Source: Delphinapterus leucas
Taxonomy: Eukaryota > Chordata > Mammalia > Artiodactyla > Monodontidae
Length of the DNA: 64,000 bases
Direction of reading: 5' to 3'
Assembly (NCBI RefSeq): GCF_002288925.2
Contig: NW_022098037.1
Span: forward strand, 9,120,492-9,184,491
Within the stretch, counting starts at the first letter, position 1. Each line of letters starts with the position of its first letter. The position numbers and the translations under genes are program-made. Below, one piece after another: positions 11,575 to 22,513 of the stretch. The notes beneath the pieces are model-generated. The model saw nothing but the letters and a program-made list of their open reading frames with translations. It did not search any database and was not told the origin of the DNA.

Positions 11575-12690
11575 TTTTTTTTGCATTATTTTATTTGATT
11601 GTTCATTGCTAAGGTATAATTGCCATACAATAAACTGTATAATTTGATGCGTTTTGACATATTTGTACACCTGTGAAACCATCACCACAATCAAAATAAT
11701 GAACACACTCATCAACCCCAAAGCTTCCTCATGCCTCTGTGTGTAACCCATTTCTCTCTACTCCTGGGCCCAGGTGAAAATATTGATCTCACTGCTACTA
11801 TAGTTTGTATTGTCCAGAATTTAATATAATGCAATCATGTAGTATGTGTTCTTTGGTGTCTGGCTTCTTTCACTCAGCACAGTTATTTTGAGACACCACA
11901 GAATCATCCCATTGTGTGTATCTGTAATTTCTTCCTTTTTACTGCTGAGTTGCATTTCATCATACGGATAGACGTTTGATTTGTTTCTTTTGGCAAAGCT
12001 GCTAAGAACATTCATGTAAGTATTTATGTAAACATATGCTTTCATTTATTTTGAGTAAATACCTACGTCGAAGTGGAATGGCTGGGTCATATGGTAGGTA
12101 TATGTTCAGCTTTATAAGAAATTACCGAACTGTTTTATAAAGTGGTTGTACCATAGTATATGTATTACCTGAAGACTGTAAGAGTTCCAGTTGCTCTACA
12201 TCTTCACCAATATTTGATATGGCCAGTCTTTTTAATTTTAGCCATTCTAGTAGTGGGTAGTACTATCTCATTGTGGTTTTAGTTTTCATTTCTTTAATTA
12301 CCAATATGTTGAGCATGTTTTCATGTGTCTATTTGCCACCTATATCACTTCTTTGGTGAAGTTGTTCAGATGTCTTGCCCATTTTTTTTATTAGGTTGTT
12401 TATTCTTATTGAGCTGTTAGTACTCTTTATACTGTAGATATAAGTCCTTTGTCAGCTATATGTTTTGCAAAGATTTTCTTTCCAGCTGGGCTTGCATTTT
12501 AAGTTTCAGAGCTGTCTTTTAAAGAGCAAAATTTTAAATTTTGATGAAGTCCAATTCATTGATTTTTTTCCTTTTATAGTTCATGTTTTTTTGCGTGTCC
12601 TATTTAAGAAATCTTTACTAAGCCCAAGGTCACTAAGATTTTTTTCTAATGTTTTTGTTTAGAAATTTAATATATTTAATGTCTTTTCAT
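11575..12690 (-). mobile_element. L1M LINE 3' region, antisense, inside the hAT fossil
   Basis: Long reverse L1 text: GGTATAATTGCCATACAATA, CACCTGTGAAACCATCACCA, ATGGCTGGGTCATATGGTAG, GCCATTCTAGTAGTGGGTAG, TTTGATGAAGTCCAATTCAT. It separates the two coding halves of the transposase relic. Confidence 0.85.
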
Positions 12691-12974
12691 GTTTGAAAAC
12701 AAATGGTCTGTCTTGAAGGAATTATTTGGCATCTGTAGGGATGGTGCTCTATCCATGGTTGACTCCAGGAAAGGTTTTGCCTCTCTTATAAAACAGGAAA
12801 TCTGGAAGCTGTCAAAACATACTGCTTTCTTCCTTGACACCTGATGGTATGAAAAACTCTTGGTGATTAATTGAAAAAGTTCTAGTTGATGCTACAACAA
12901 TAGTTAACTTTATTAAAGAAAGACAAATTCATTCAAGATTGTTTAAAAATGGTGTGAAAATCTGGGGTGAGGAA

Positions 12975-13790
12975 GAAGGACTTATTTTCTCTTGGACACT
13001 CACTCTTGTGATCCAGCTGCCATGTAAAGAAACCCATGCTGGGTCTGTGACCATGGGAGAGAGGTCCAGCCTTCTGCTGCTCTGGTGCCAGATGTTTGAG
13101 CAAAGCCATTTTGAGTGTTCCAGTCCCAACTGCCATCTTACTGAAGCCACAAGAGAGACCTCAAGTGAGATCAGCAGACACTGTTACCAAGCAAAGAGCT
13201 CAATGCCCAGCATACATGGAAGCCACTATCACGGCACCGGTTTTTGAGAAAAGAAAGAGCTGTATTATGAGGTTGACCAGCAAGGAGACAGGAGGCAAAT
13301 CTGTGTCTCCGATCTGGGGTTTGGTCAAACTTTTATGAATTAGGGGAGGAAGGTTGGGATGTGGAAGTGCTGGTGGGCAGGTTTCGATTGGAGGGCCTTG
13401 GAACTTGGCCTTTTATGATAAGGTGTGGTAGAGGGGCTTCAGCACCGGATCTTCCTGGACAATGGACCCTGTGCTTCTGAAAGGGCTCTGGCCTTCAGGT
13501 TCCGGTCATGTCCCTGTCCTTTGGTTCTAGGTGTGGTTTGAGGTCAAAATCTTCTCCTCTGAGCATGTTTCGGCTGCATGACGTGCAGTTTTGTTCCATT
13601 GTCTCTGAAAAACAACTCAGTATCTTGTTAAAAACAGGATAGGGCCCGTTTGGGGCTGGTTCTGTGGTTACAAAAAGAATCATCTGGTCAATGCACAGAA
13701 TTTTGTGAGTTAATAAAATGGTTGTTGTTTTAGCCATTAAATGTTGGGATAGTATATTACCTGGCAATAGATAGTCAAGCAATCTAGTGT
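12975..13790 (+). mobile_element. Probable MLT1-type LTR with an unclassified insert
   Basis: 12975-13190 (GAGAGAGGTCCAGCC, TTCCAGTCCCAACTGCCATC) and 13690-13785 (AAAATGGTTGTTGTTTTAGC, ATTACCTGGCAATAGATAG) look like the two parts of one old LTR. The 500 bases between are not recognised. Confidence 0.45.
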
Positions 13791-14117
13791 AAAAGTCCCC
13801 AATGAAGCTTCCAGGGTTGAGAAAATAACCCTATTGTAGAGTATGACATCTGCGCTCTTCCAGCCTTTGGGAATGTGCTTCCACTACTGAAGAAGGGCAA
13901 AAACTCAACTTCAGCCTCTGCAGCTGCTCCCCAGCCTCCCCCGAGTTCAGCCAGACCGACCACCACTGTGCCCAGAGCAGGGGGGTCTGTGGGTCAGAGC
14001 TGTGGACTCACATTCCCCTGTGCACTCCTGCTGCGGAAGTATTTTCCCTCGTGCCCCAACATCCCTCTCTCTTCCTTTCCTCTAGAAAGATCTCTGGCTC
14101 TCAGGTTTGTTGCAGGA
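13791..14117. other. Unique intergenic sequence
   Basis: Nothing recognised. Confidence 0.4.
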
Positions 14118-14250
14118 AAAAGCACAGCTGTGTGACTTGTTAAAATGCAGACTCCTGGCCCATGATGCTGCAGATTCGGCCTCAGGCTGCATATTTTTAC
14201 ATAGCGGGTGATTGTGTATAGGCTGTCATGGGAACAGTGTTTTGAGAAAC
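14118..14250 (+). repeat. MER5-like non-autonomous hAT remnant
   Basis: TTAAAATGCAGACTCCTGGC near the start and GTGTTTTGAGAAACTCC at the end follow the layout of MER5-group elements. Confidence 0.5.
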
Positions 14251-14317
14251 TCCGCCCTGGGTTCACAAGGTTCTCCTGGTGGACAAGGGGCATCTCTGTC
14301 ACAAGTTGTCCTGGGTG

Positions 14318-14420
14318 AGTGACAGTGTGAATGTGCGTGTGTGTGTGAGCGTGTGACTGTCAGCACGCGAGCATGTGTGAGTGAGCATGGACGTGTGATA
14401 ACGTGTGTGTCAACCCAGCA
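14318..14420. repeat. Imperfect GT-rich simple sequence
   Basis: Degenerate (GT)n with GTGTGTGTGTGAGCGTGTGA. Confidence 0.6.
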
Positions 14421-14965
14421 CCGTGAGCATGTGCGGAAGGTACTAGACCCCGGGTAGGACACAGGGTCCGACGGCCGCGGGTGCGAGGCGCAAGCCAGAG
14501 AAGGGGTGTAGGTGCCCTCGGGGTGGGTCCCACCATGGGTCCCACCCAGTTAACTTGATGACAATGGCTGCTGGTCCTGGTGGCCGCCAGCGCCCAGCAG
14601 CTGCTCTGTTTTTCCTACAAGCACATGCTCCTGTGCTCCGTCTGAGTCCAGAAGCTCACGTTATAAAAAGGTGTCCTGTGCAGGTAATGGAAAAAGGGCA
14701 AAGAAAACCGCATGGACCTGGGAGGGGATCTGGGCTGCGCTGGAGTTTGGCAGGCGGCTGGGCCCTCCCGAGGCGCACACAGCTCCCTGCCAGCCCTCCG
14801 TGGCCCGCGGCCACGCTCATCAACGGCCTGGATGCTGGGGATTTCCCCTTGTTTGGTACCGCCCCTGGCCCCCTTTAAATGAACTCCTGGCAGTCGAGCT
14901 GGGAGTTAGTTGTGGTGTGCTTTTCAAAAATTCTCCACTGCTGTTTGGAAAGTGAAAGACATAAT
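14421..14965. other. Moderately GC-rich unique sequence
   Basis: Raised CpG content (about 14450-14620 and 14760-14820) but too weak for a promoter call; no gene recognised. Confidence 0.35.
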
Positions 14966-15055
14966 AAAAGTAATAATAACACTTGCTAGAATTTATAGAG
15001 CGCAGCTCTCGGTGCTTTGGGGGCATTTACTCATTTAATTTCAACTTGGAAGATC
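14966..15055 (-). repeat. MIR SINE fragment
   Basis: AGAATTTATAGAGCGCAGCT followed by GCATTTACTCATTTAATTTC. Confidence 0.5.
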
Positions 15056-15119
15056 ACAGACATCTTCTGGAATAGCGATCCTGAAATTAATATTTAAAGC
15101 AAAGTATAGATATCTCTGC

Positions 15120-15590
15120 TTAAAAGTTTTAAATAAAAATATAACATATGGGAAGACGTACAGTCCACCAGCGTGCACCTCCGTGAGTTAACACAGGTGA
15201 GCACAGGTGTGTAACCAGCCTCCAGGTAAAGAAATAGAGCTTTGCCTCCTTCCAGACCCCTCCCCCGGCCCCCCGCAGAAGTGGAAGGAACCGCTTACCC
15301 TGCTTCCTTCCCAAAGGAATTGCTGTCCTTTCCTCTAACCCCTAGGTTCATAAACTTCCTATGAATTGAACCACACAGGTAGTTTCTTGTGTCCAGCTTC
15401 TTTCCCTCGACGTGTGTCTGTGAGATGCATCTACGTAGGGGCATCTGGCAGTGTCTCCTTCGTTTTCTTTGCTGTAGAGCATTCCATTGTGTGACTACAT
15501 TGCTTTTTATTTATCCACTCTGTTGTTAACAGATTTCTTTTTTTCTTTTTCTGGCTTGGGCTATTACAAATAATGCTTAGATAGCTCCAC
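15120..15590 (-). mobile_element. L1M LINE 3' region, antisense
   Basis: ACAGTCCACCAGCGTGCACC, GGTGTGTAACCAGCCTCCAG, AACTTCCTATGAATTGAACC and GAGCATTCCATTGTGTGACT. Confidence 0.7.
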
Positions 15591-15624
15591 TTTTCCTTGT
15601 TTGGTTTAAGGAAATATTATGATA

Positions 15625-15830
15625 TGTCCATATTCAACTCACAGTCAAAAGTGCTAGATTCACATCCTGGATACACTACTTACTAGTTCTGTGAACTTCG
15701 GGAAAAGTCCTTAACCTGTCTGAGTCTCATTTTTTTTCCCCCTCTGGAACAAATAATAATGCCTGCTGACTTCAGTTTCCTCATCTGTCAAGTAGAAATG
15801 AATAAAATCTACTTCCTAGGACTACAGGGA
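15625..15830 (+). repeat. MIR SINE plus shared flank (copy 1)
   Basis: MIR core (GTTCTGTGAACTTCGGGAAA, CAGTTTCCTCATCTGTCAAG). The flank CAACTCACAGTCAAAAGT is shared with 17665-17825, so the similarity extends beyond the MIR. Confidence 0.6.
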
Positions 15831-15889
15831 AGGATGGATAAGATAAGGCCTTTCCTTCATTCCTCCTGGGACTCTTGTGGAATTAAATG

Positions 15890-16439
15890 AGGTCATTCCT
15901 CTGACGTGCTTGGTGACAACCTCAGAACTGAGCCAACACATTTCCCTGTCCTTGTGTTAATACTGGGAAAAGAAAAAAATAAGTATTTATTCCTGGATTA
16001 TATTAAAGAGAAAAACCACAGACTCCAAATGGTGTCACTTGTGCTAAAGCCCATGATACCAAACCTAGATTTAATACTTAACCTAACTGTAGTTTCAGCG
16101 TTCACCAGAAATGTAATCTTAATCAACCAGTCTGAAATTTTCAAGTCAGCACAAATGAAGTGATTTTCAAGGGGACTATCTATTCCTGCTGTCCCCAGCA
16201 AGAAGAGGCAATCTGCATGATAAAACCTTTGTAGTTCCCTCCCCCACAAAAGATGTCCTGGCCTAAAAATAATCCTTTTGTTTCTTTTGCTAAGAGCTCC
16301 CTTGCCCCATCCTTCTTCTGTATAAACCTTCCAATTTGTTCAACCCCCTCAGCACCGTGGATGCTGCCCCGTTTGTGAATTACCTAGTAAAGCCAATTAG
16401 ACCTTCAAATTTACTTGCTCAAATTTCGTTTCTTAACAA
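15890..16439 (+). mobile_element. Probable ERV solo LTR
   Basis: LTR-like layout: TATA-like TTCTGTATAAACC at about 16316, then GGATGCTGCCCCGTTTGTGA, a GTAAAG polyA-like signal at about 16388, and the end AAATTTCGTTTCTTAACA. Start uncertain. Confidence 0.5.
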
Positions 16440-16560
16440 ATATAAGACTGTAAACTAACCAAATAGTTTGCTCATCAAGACTGACAGCTTGGTCGTGAAG
16501 AATCTCACCCCGTGACTCACACCAAATCAAAAGCTATTGTATCACTATATTTGCCCCAAA
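16440..16560. repeat. Local duplicate block A, copy 1
   Basis: TTTGCTCATCAAGACTGACA and CAAATCAAAAGCTATTGTAT closely match 17560-17645. Confidence 0.6.
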
Positions 16561-16804
16561 TCTCAACAGCCTCCAGCTATGCAAGACCCACTTTGAAACC
16601 AACCATCTCCAGCCCTAAACCCTGTAACTGGCCTCCTAGACATCCTTCTCCTGAGACATCACTCACATGTTGTCATGGTGATGTTCTCCCTTATTGCAGT
16701 AAGTCCAATGAACTTGCGTGACCTATGGGTTTTGCTTGACCTATGGGTTTTTCTGGGCTTTTGGGAGGTCAGTGGTCAACATTTCCCTTTGTGCCCTCCT
16801 CCTC

Positions 16805-16985
16805 CTTCCATAGGCATCATCTCATCTGATCTTCCTAACAGTCCTAGAAAGTGGGTATTATTTATCCCTATTTTATAGATGAGAAAGCTGAGGGTCAAAG
16901 AGAAGTAGCTTGCTCAAGGCTACAGTTGGCAAGTAGAGGATTTGACCTCTGGCCCGCTCTAAGTCTCTGCCTGTCTTTGTGCTAA
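16805..16985 (-). repeat. MIR SINE
   Basis: TATCCCTATTTTATAGATGA, then GAAAGCTGAGGGTCAAAGAG and CTTGCTCAAGGCTACAG. Confidence 0.8.
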
Positions 16986-17539
16986 GCACATGGGGGGCAT
17001 TATTCACGTTGTTATTACCTAGAGTCAAACTGAGTCATAGGGAGCTTGGCCCATCAGGGCTCCTGAAGACATGGAAGCAAGGGTGATCTGACCACTACCT
17101 CCTGCACTGAGTCATCTGTTCTAGACCCTATTTTGTAGGGGAGAAGGGGCCTCTTCCCTTCTAGGTTCTACTCTGAAAAGGTGGAAGTCCTCACCTTAAA
17201 TACCATCTTCAGCTAAAGACGGGAGAAGATGTTAGGGGTGGAGAATCAGCTATGGGAGGTGACCAGGGAAAAGCACAGTGAACAAGTGTAAGGTTGTGAT
17301 GCAGATTTAGGTCCTTGCTTTCTCCACTGATAAGAGTTTCTAGAAGCTGTGTCATCCTCCTCTTCCTGGTACAGTAGGGAGACACCCTTACAAATGGAGA
17401 TTTCCTTATACACGGAAACATCTCTTAGGAAGGGTAACTTCTACTTGATTTTCAGAGCTTCTCCCACGTCTGCCGTTTCTTAAAAATAACCAATTTATTC
17501 CAAAAAGACACACTTTGGGGTGGTAAATTCTGCTCCCCT
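16986..17539. other. Unique intergenic sequence
   Basis: Nothing recognised. Confidence 0.4.
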
Positions 17540-17830
17540 ACAGTTTATATTCTAAACTAAAATAGTCTGCTCATCAAGACTGATAGCTGAGTAGTGAAGA
17601 CTCCCACCCTTTGGCTCACATCAAGCCAAAAGCTATTGGATCATGTTCTATTCATCAAATCCCAAACACATGTTACTATTCCATACTCAACTCTCAGTCG
17701 AAAGTCCTGGATACAGTACTTCCTAGCTCTGTGAACCTTGAGAAAATTACTCAGCCTCTTTGGGCCTCATTCTCCTCTGGAAGGAATAGTGCCTAACTTA
17801 ACCTCAGTTTCCTATTCAGTCAAGCATCTA
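17540..17830 (+). repeat. Local duplicate blocks A and B, copy 2 (B is MIR-derived)
   Basis: Block A: TCTGCTCATCAAGACTGATA, CAAGCCAAAAGCTATTGGAT. Block B: CAACTCTCAGTCGAAAGTCC and a MIR core. The blocks are adjacent here but separated by an LTR-like insert in copy 1. Confidence 0.55.
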
Positions 17831-17929
17831 CCACATGCCAGGCACTGTTCTAGGCGATTAAGGAGCCAATAGCACAAACATCCCAGTGTTGTTTTGTGCC
17901 TTTGTCTCTTCAGTCCCGCCCCCTTTTTT

Positions 17930-18460
17930 CTTCCAGTTTTACTGAGATATAATTGACATACGGCCCTGTATAAGCTTCAGGTGTACAGCATAATATTTGA
18001 CTTACATACATCATGCCATGATCACCACAGTAAGTTTCATGAACATCCATCCTCTCAGATAGATACAAAATTAAAGAAAAGGAAACAAATTTTTCCCTGT
18101 GTTGAGAACTCTAGGGATTTACTTTTTTTTAAAAAAAATCTTTACTTATTTATTTTATTATTTATTTAGGCTGCGAGGGGGTTTTAGTTGTGGCATGCGG
18201 GATCTAGTTCCCTGACCAGGGATCAAACCCAGGCCCCCTACGTTGGAAGCGTGGAGTCTTACCCACTGGACCATCAGGGAAGTCCCAGGTTTACTTTCTT
18301 AACAGCTTTCACATATAACGCACAGCAGTGTGAATTATATTTATCATGTTGTATATTATATTCCCTGGTACTTATTTATCTTATAACTGGGAGTTTGTAC
18401 CTCTGACCACCTTCGTCCAATTCCCCCTCACCCACACCCTTCAGTTCCCTTTTCTGAGAA
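17930..18460 (-). mobile_element. L1M LINE 3' region, antisense, with a CHR SINE inside
   Basis: GAGATATAATTGACATACGG, AAGCTTCAGGTGTACAGCAT, then after the SINE ATTATATTCCCTGGTACTTA. Confidence 0.75.
18126..18286 (-). mobile_element. Old short CHR SINE
   Basis: TTATTTAGGCTGCGAGGGGG to CCATCAGGGAAGTCCC. Flanks GGGATTTACTTTT and AGGTTTACTTTCT form an eroded target duplication. Confidence 0.82.
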
Positions 18461-18499
18461 GGCTTCTCCCCCTGAATCTACCCTCTTCCTCTCCCCCGA

Positions 18500-18760
18500 C
18501 CTCCACATATTTGCCTAGCTATTACTTCCTTATGCTTCCACACTCAGGTCTGATGTCCTTTCCTCTAGGAGCCATCCAACAGAGCACTGGCCACTGTTTA
18601 CTGAAATGCTGGGGAGCTCAGTCTCCACAATTGTTTCGCCATCACCTACGAGCTTCCCCAGGGCAAGGACCAGATTCCCTGCACTTTTGTATCCTCGGTG
18701 CCTGTTACAGGGCTTGGCTTACGGTGCAATCTCAGTACAAGTTATATATAACTTTTCTTG
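18500..18760 (+). repeat. L2 LINE 3' end
   Basis: CCCAGGGCAAGGACCAGATT, TTTGTATCCTCGGTGCCTGT and the expected L2 terminal layout. Confidence 0.55.
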
Positions 18761-19157
18761 TACAGGTGGCCAAATAAGACAGTGTGATGGACACTCAGGG
18801 CACATCTGTTGAGTCATCAGCACTCCAAGGACGTCAGTACTGCCCTCAGAAACCAGAACTTAGTCCAGGTAGGTTGCAAGGGATTCAGCCATATTATGGG
18901 GGTCTGGGTCAAGAACTTGCCTTCGCTAAGCCTCTGTCTCTCATCTGTTAAATGGGAAGAACAAGAGCTGCCCTTACATATATCCAGTGTCGACTGAAGA
19001 AAAATGCACAACATAAAAGTTGCAAGTTACCTTTTATTCAGGGACCTTACCGAGGACTATAGCCTGGGAGACAGCCTCTCAGGGAGCTCTAAGGAGCTGT
19101 TCTGAAGAGGTAAGGGAGGATCCAGGATATTTAGGAGTTTTTGCTGAGAAAAAACCG
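18761..19157. other. Unique intergenic sequence
   Basis: Nothing recognised. Confidence 0.4.
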
Positions 19158-19370
19158 GGCTTCCCTGGTGGCGCAGTGGTTGAGAGTCCGCCTGCGGATG
19201 CAGGGGACACGGGTTCGTGCCCTGGTCTGGGAAGATCCCACATTCCGCGGAGTGGCTAGGCCCGTGAGCCATGGCCTCTGAGCCTGCGTGTCCGGAGCCT
19301 GTGCTCCGGAGAGGCCACAACAGTGAGAGGCCCGCGTACCGCAAAAAAAAAAAAAAAACAACAAAAAAAA
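19158..19370 (+). mobile_element. Young short-form CHR SINE
   Basis: GGCTTCCCTGGTGGCGCAGT to GCCCGCGTACCGC plus an A-rich tail. A-box and B-box-like (GGTTCGTGCC) segments are intact. Confidence 0.95.
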
Positions 19371-19659
19371 CCCATGTAGTCAAACATTGAAAGATTACTG
19401 CTGATCCCCCAAAACAGACATCGCCAGTTAATGATTTTAGTACTTCTCTGTGTATGGGAAGATGCAAGAATCTAGGCTCATTGAAATTATTCCTTAAGCA
19501 TGCATTTTAAATATCTAGCACCAGTATCCTGTTTTAATCCACCCTGAGTTCCCCTGAGGGCACACGGTTGGGGGGCAGCTGCAGTGGTTGATGGCTTGAT
19601 GGCAGGCAACATTCATTGTTTACTGGTTTGGCAGGCCACATTTTTTTTGTCCACACCAG

Positions 19660-19830
19660 CTTAAAAGGTGCTTTATATTATTTTAACTCATTTAATCATC
19701 TCAACACCCTCGAGGGAGGGGCTATGATAATTGTCAATTTATAGACAAGGAAACCAAGGCACAAGGGGTTTGGGGAATTCGCCTAAGGCTACACTGACAC
19801 AGCCAGCAAGTAGCAGACCTGGAAAGGAGA
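19660..19830 (-). repeat. MIR SINE
   Basis: TTTAACTCATTTAATCATCT, ATAGACAAGGAAACCAAGGC, CACAGCCAGCAAGTAGCAGA. Confidence 0.75.
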
Positions 19831-20184
19831 CTGTGATCTTGACCACTACAGACCACCCTGCCTGGGCTGTGGCTGCCACCCTAGAGACTCATTACAGAAA
19901 CTTCCATAGAGCATGTTAGCACAAGCTCTTCCCCTGTTCACTTAGAGCCAGTTCCTGGCAGTAAAGTCGGGGCCAAACACAGCTTCCTTTGAAAGTCCAA
20001 ACTGTTCCCCTGTCTTTCTTGATGAGGCCTCAGGAAAAATGAATTGTTGCCTCTGTGTCTCTGTAGCAAAGAAACAGCTGCCTTAACATAGCAGCAGCTT
20101 GTGTGCATGGGAAGCACAGGGAACACTAATGATAATGAATTGATAAGTTCAGTTCCAGACGTGTTGACGATAAGATGAGTTGAT
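19831..20184. other. Unique intergenic sequence
   Basis: Nothing recognised. Confidence 0.4.
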
Positions 20185-20290
20185 AAATTCATTCATTTAT
20201 TTAACAGATATTTATTGAGTACCTACTCTGTCAGCGTGGAGAACAAATTCTAAACAAGGCAGTCGAGGCCCTTGCCTGGGTGGAGTTTAT
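20185..20290 (+). repeat. Old mammal-wide repeat fragment (family not determined)
   Basis: ATTCATTCATTTATTTAACA, TATTGAGTACCTACTCTGTC. The same family recurs at 30670, 32705, 41085, 45145, 50060 and 52570. Confidence 0.5.
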
Positions 20291-20470
20291 GTTTTTGAGA
20301 TTGGAGGAACAAAAAAAAGTTTTCGTTTTTTTTTTTTCCCATCTCTTTTCCTTCGTTTATTTATTTAGTTTGTCCAAACTTTGGTATTTTGGCTTTTCTT
20401 CAAGTATTTCATTCTTGCATTTTCCCCTAAAATATGAAAGCAGAATTTAAAAGCATTTAAATTTAAAAGC

Positions 20471-20473
<3 letters not shown>

Positions 20474-20504
<31 letters not shown>
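20474..20504. repeat. (TG)n microsatellite
   Basis: About 15 uninterrupted TG units. Confidence 0.97.
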
Positions 20505-20508
<4 letters not shown>

Positions 20509-20931
20509 AAAAATGAGAGTGTTAAAGAGGGATTTATACAATCTAAGAAACATGAAATTATAGCATTGGAAAGGAACTTTCTGATCCAGACACCTGTCTT
20601 GAGTGAATTCCATATGAAAAATCACAGCACGTTAGAGCTGGCGGGGACTTCTTAGGTCTACTAGGCCAATATTCCTCAGGCACTGATTTATGGAATGGCC
20701 TTGGATTTCAGGGAATTTTTTCCTACTTACAAAACTTTAAAATCTGAAGGTATTTACGGTTGACTCACCTGGACACATATGGATAAAGACAAACTTGACT
20801 CTCCACGGTCAAGCCAAAACTGTGAATTTTTTATGGATGTATCTGTAAGTATAATTTCCCTATGAAGATTTGTAGGGTTTTATTAAGGATAATGAATAAA
20901 AAAGGAAAGCTTAATAAAAAATTCCTAACTT

Positions 20932-21259
20932 GGGACTTTCCTGGTGGTGCAGTGGTTAAGAATCCACCTACCAATGCAGGGGACACGGGTTCGAGCCCTG
21001 GTCTGGGAAGATCCCACATGCCATGGAGCAACTAAGCCCGTGCGCCACAACTACTGAGCCTGCGTGCCATAACTACTGAAGCCCACGTGCCTAGAGCCCG
21101 TGCTCCACAACAGGAGAAGCCACCACAATGAGAAGCCCACGCACCTCAACGAAGAGTAAACCCCAGCGCTGCAACTGGAGGAAGCCCGCACGCGGCAGCG
21201 AAGAGCCAATGCAGTCAAAAATAAATAAATAAAAAATAAATATTTATTAAAAAAAAAAG
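20932..21259 (+). mobile_element. Long-form CHR SINE
   Basis: GGGACTTTCCTGGTGGTGCA to an AATAAATAAATAAAAAATAA tail; no clear target duplication found. Confidence 0.9.
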
Positions 21260-22329
21260 AGTCCGGAGCCTTCTCCCAGAGGAGTCACACAGGGGACCTG
21301 AACTGCTTTAGTAGTGAGTTGTGACAACATGTGTGAAACGGTATCTATCAGGGAGGCTCCACTGAGCCTAGGAGTCCAGGGACTTCACTGGGGCCAGTCA
21401 TGTAGGGACCCGTTGCCTAGCATGTACCAAATTTCCAGACTTCCAGAAGGAAGGCAGAGGTCTGCATAAACCATATTGTTAATACAAAGAGTTTTGGCCT
21501 AGCGAGCCACTGTTTTCTGTTCTGGGGATGGTGAGAGCCCTCTCCAAATCCAAATTCTCAGATGGCAGCCAAGGGCTACCCTTGCAAATACTCTCAGGTC
21601 AGCTACATTAACTCTTTTCCACACAGGGCCTCGGATCCACATGTGTCTTTTCTGGATCAGTGACCACTGCATCACAATAGGTTCTAGGTTCCGTTGGAGC
21701 GACTTGCTTTCTGAAGCCATGCATATCCCACACAGGCCACAGGAAGCTAGGAGTGGTGTGGCAGGCCACCTCGCCTGTCAGACGCATCCTTCTACTGTTG
21801 CTGCCACCCCGTGCTGGACTCCTTTCCACCCCTCTGCTCCAAGTTACTTATGGGAAAATATGGCATGACCCTCCTCCTGCTAGAGTCCAGTATGCCCCTT
21901 GGGTCTGATCATTCATCTCTGGCTGGGTCCCAAGGCAGAGGTGGAAGGCGGTACAAAGTTCTGGCATTTGAACTACTCCCTCTGTCTCCTTTTCTCTTCT
22001 TCCCACAGTCCACTGAGGTGGGAACAGGTGGCTTCCCATGTCTTCTGGGTCACAACATCATATGTGGAGGAAACTCTGGCATCTGGGCCACCTGGTCTGG
22101 TTGTTGCTAACGGCTTAATGGGAGCTAAAGAAATATAGACAGTCCTTTTCTCTCTTGGCAAATCCTGGCTTCCAGTGCTACTTCATGACTCAAAGCTGAT
22201 GAATGACCTTTTTGCTTTAGATGAGACCTTTCCTTCCGCGGGGAGGGAAGCCTCGTGGTACACAAGGCATGGCTGGCTGCAAAGGTGGGTGAAATTTAAC
22301 ATCCCCGCGTTTCATTCCAGAAATGATCA
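21260..22329. other. Unclassified intergenic sequence
   Basis: Parts of 21300-22150 resemble diverged ERV/MaLR internal sequence in composition, but I cannot name a family. No gene supported; reading frames are under 100 codons. Confidence 0.35.
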
Positions 22330-22480
22330 CTTGCGTTTGTATGATGCTTCACGATGTAAATGTGCTTTTACGAACATTATATCACAACAACTCAGCCGTT
22401 GACGTAAGCGTACTCATCGTGCAGATAAACTGAGACTAAAAGAGGGCTGGTTCGTGGCAGAGCATGGACAGATGTGGTAA
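22330..22480 (-). repeat. MIR SINE
   Basis: ACATTATATCACAACAACTC, GCAGATAAACTGAGACTAAA. Confidence 0.6.
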
Positions 22481-22513
22481 AAAGAAAAATAAAATCTGTT
22501 CTTTCCCATGCAG

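Larger units (their letters stand above)
10702..12955 (+). pseudogene. Decayed hAT-superfamily transposase (BED-finger/Charlie-Buster type), split by a SINE and an L1
   Basis: A dead hAT DNA-transposon transposase, readable only as frame-shifted pieces. At about 10705-10935 one open stretch gives HFKQQLESQ and later AELSAQKSKG. These match the region after a BED zinc finger in ZBED-like proteins (typically FFKR.LE, then AS.LVA..IAKSKKP). At about 11098-11220 a frame gives SFSIQADMSTDFTN, FVKFINDDIQEYFF and WKELP, matching the family's FSLQLDESTD...VRYV...I.EEFLFCKPLP. After 12700 the protein resumes as LKELFGICRDGALSMVDS and GFASLIKQE (family: GICTDGAPAM.GS..GF.SLVK). It ends VDATTIVNFIKERQIHSRLF (family: VNFIK.RPL.SRLF). 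Stops and frameshifts are common. It could instead be a processed copy of a domesticated ZBED-type gene; terminal inverted repeats were not located. Confidence 0.8.

Noticed and set aside
21260..22160. ERV internal region with coding remnants
   Set aside because: Composition hints at an old retroelement, but no gag, pol or env motif could be read in any frame.
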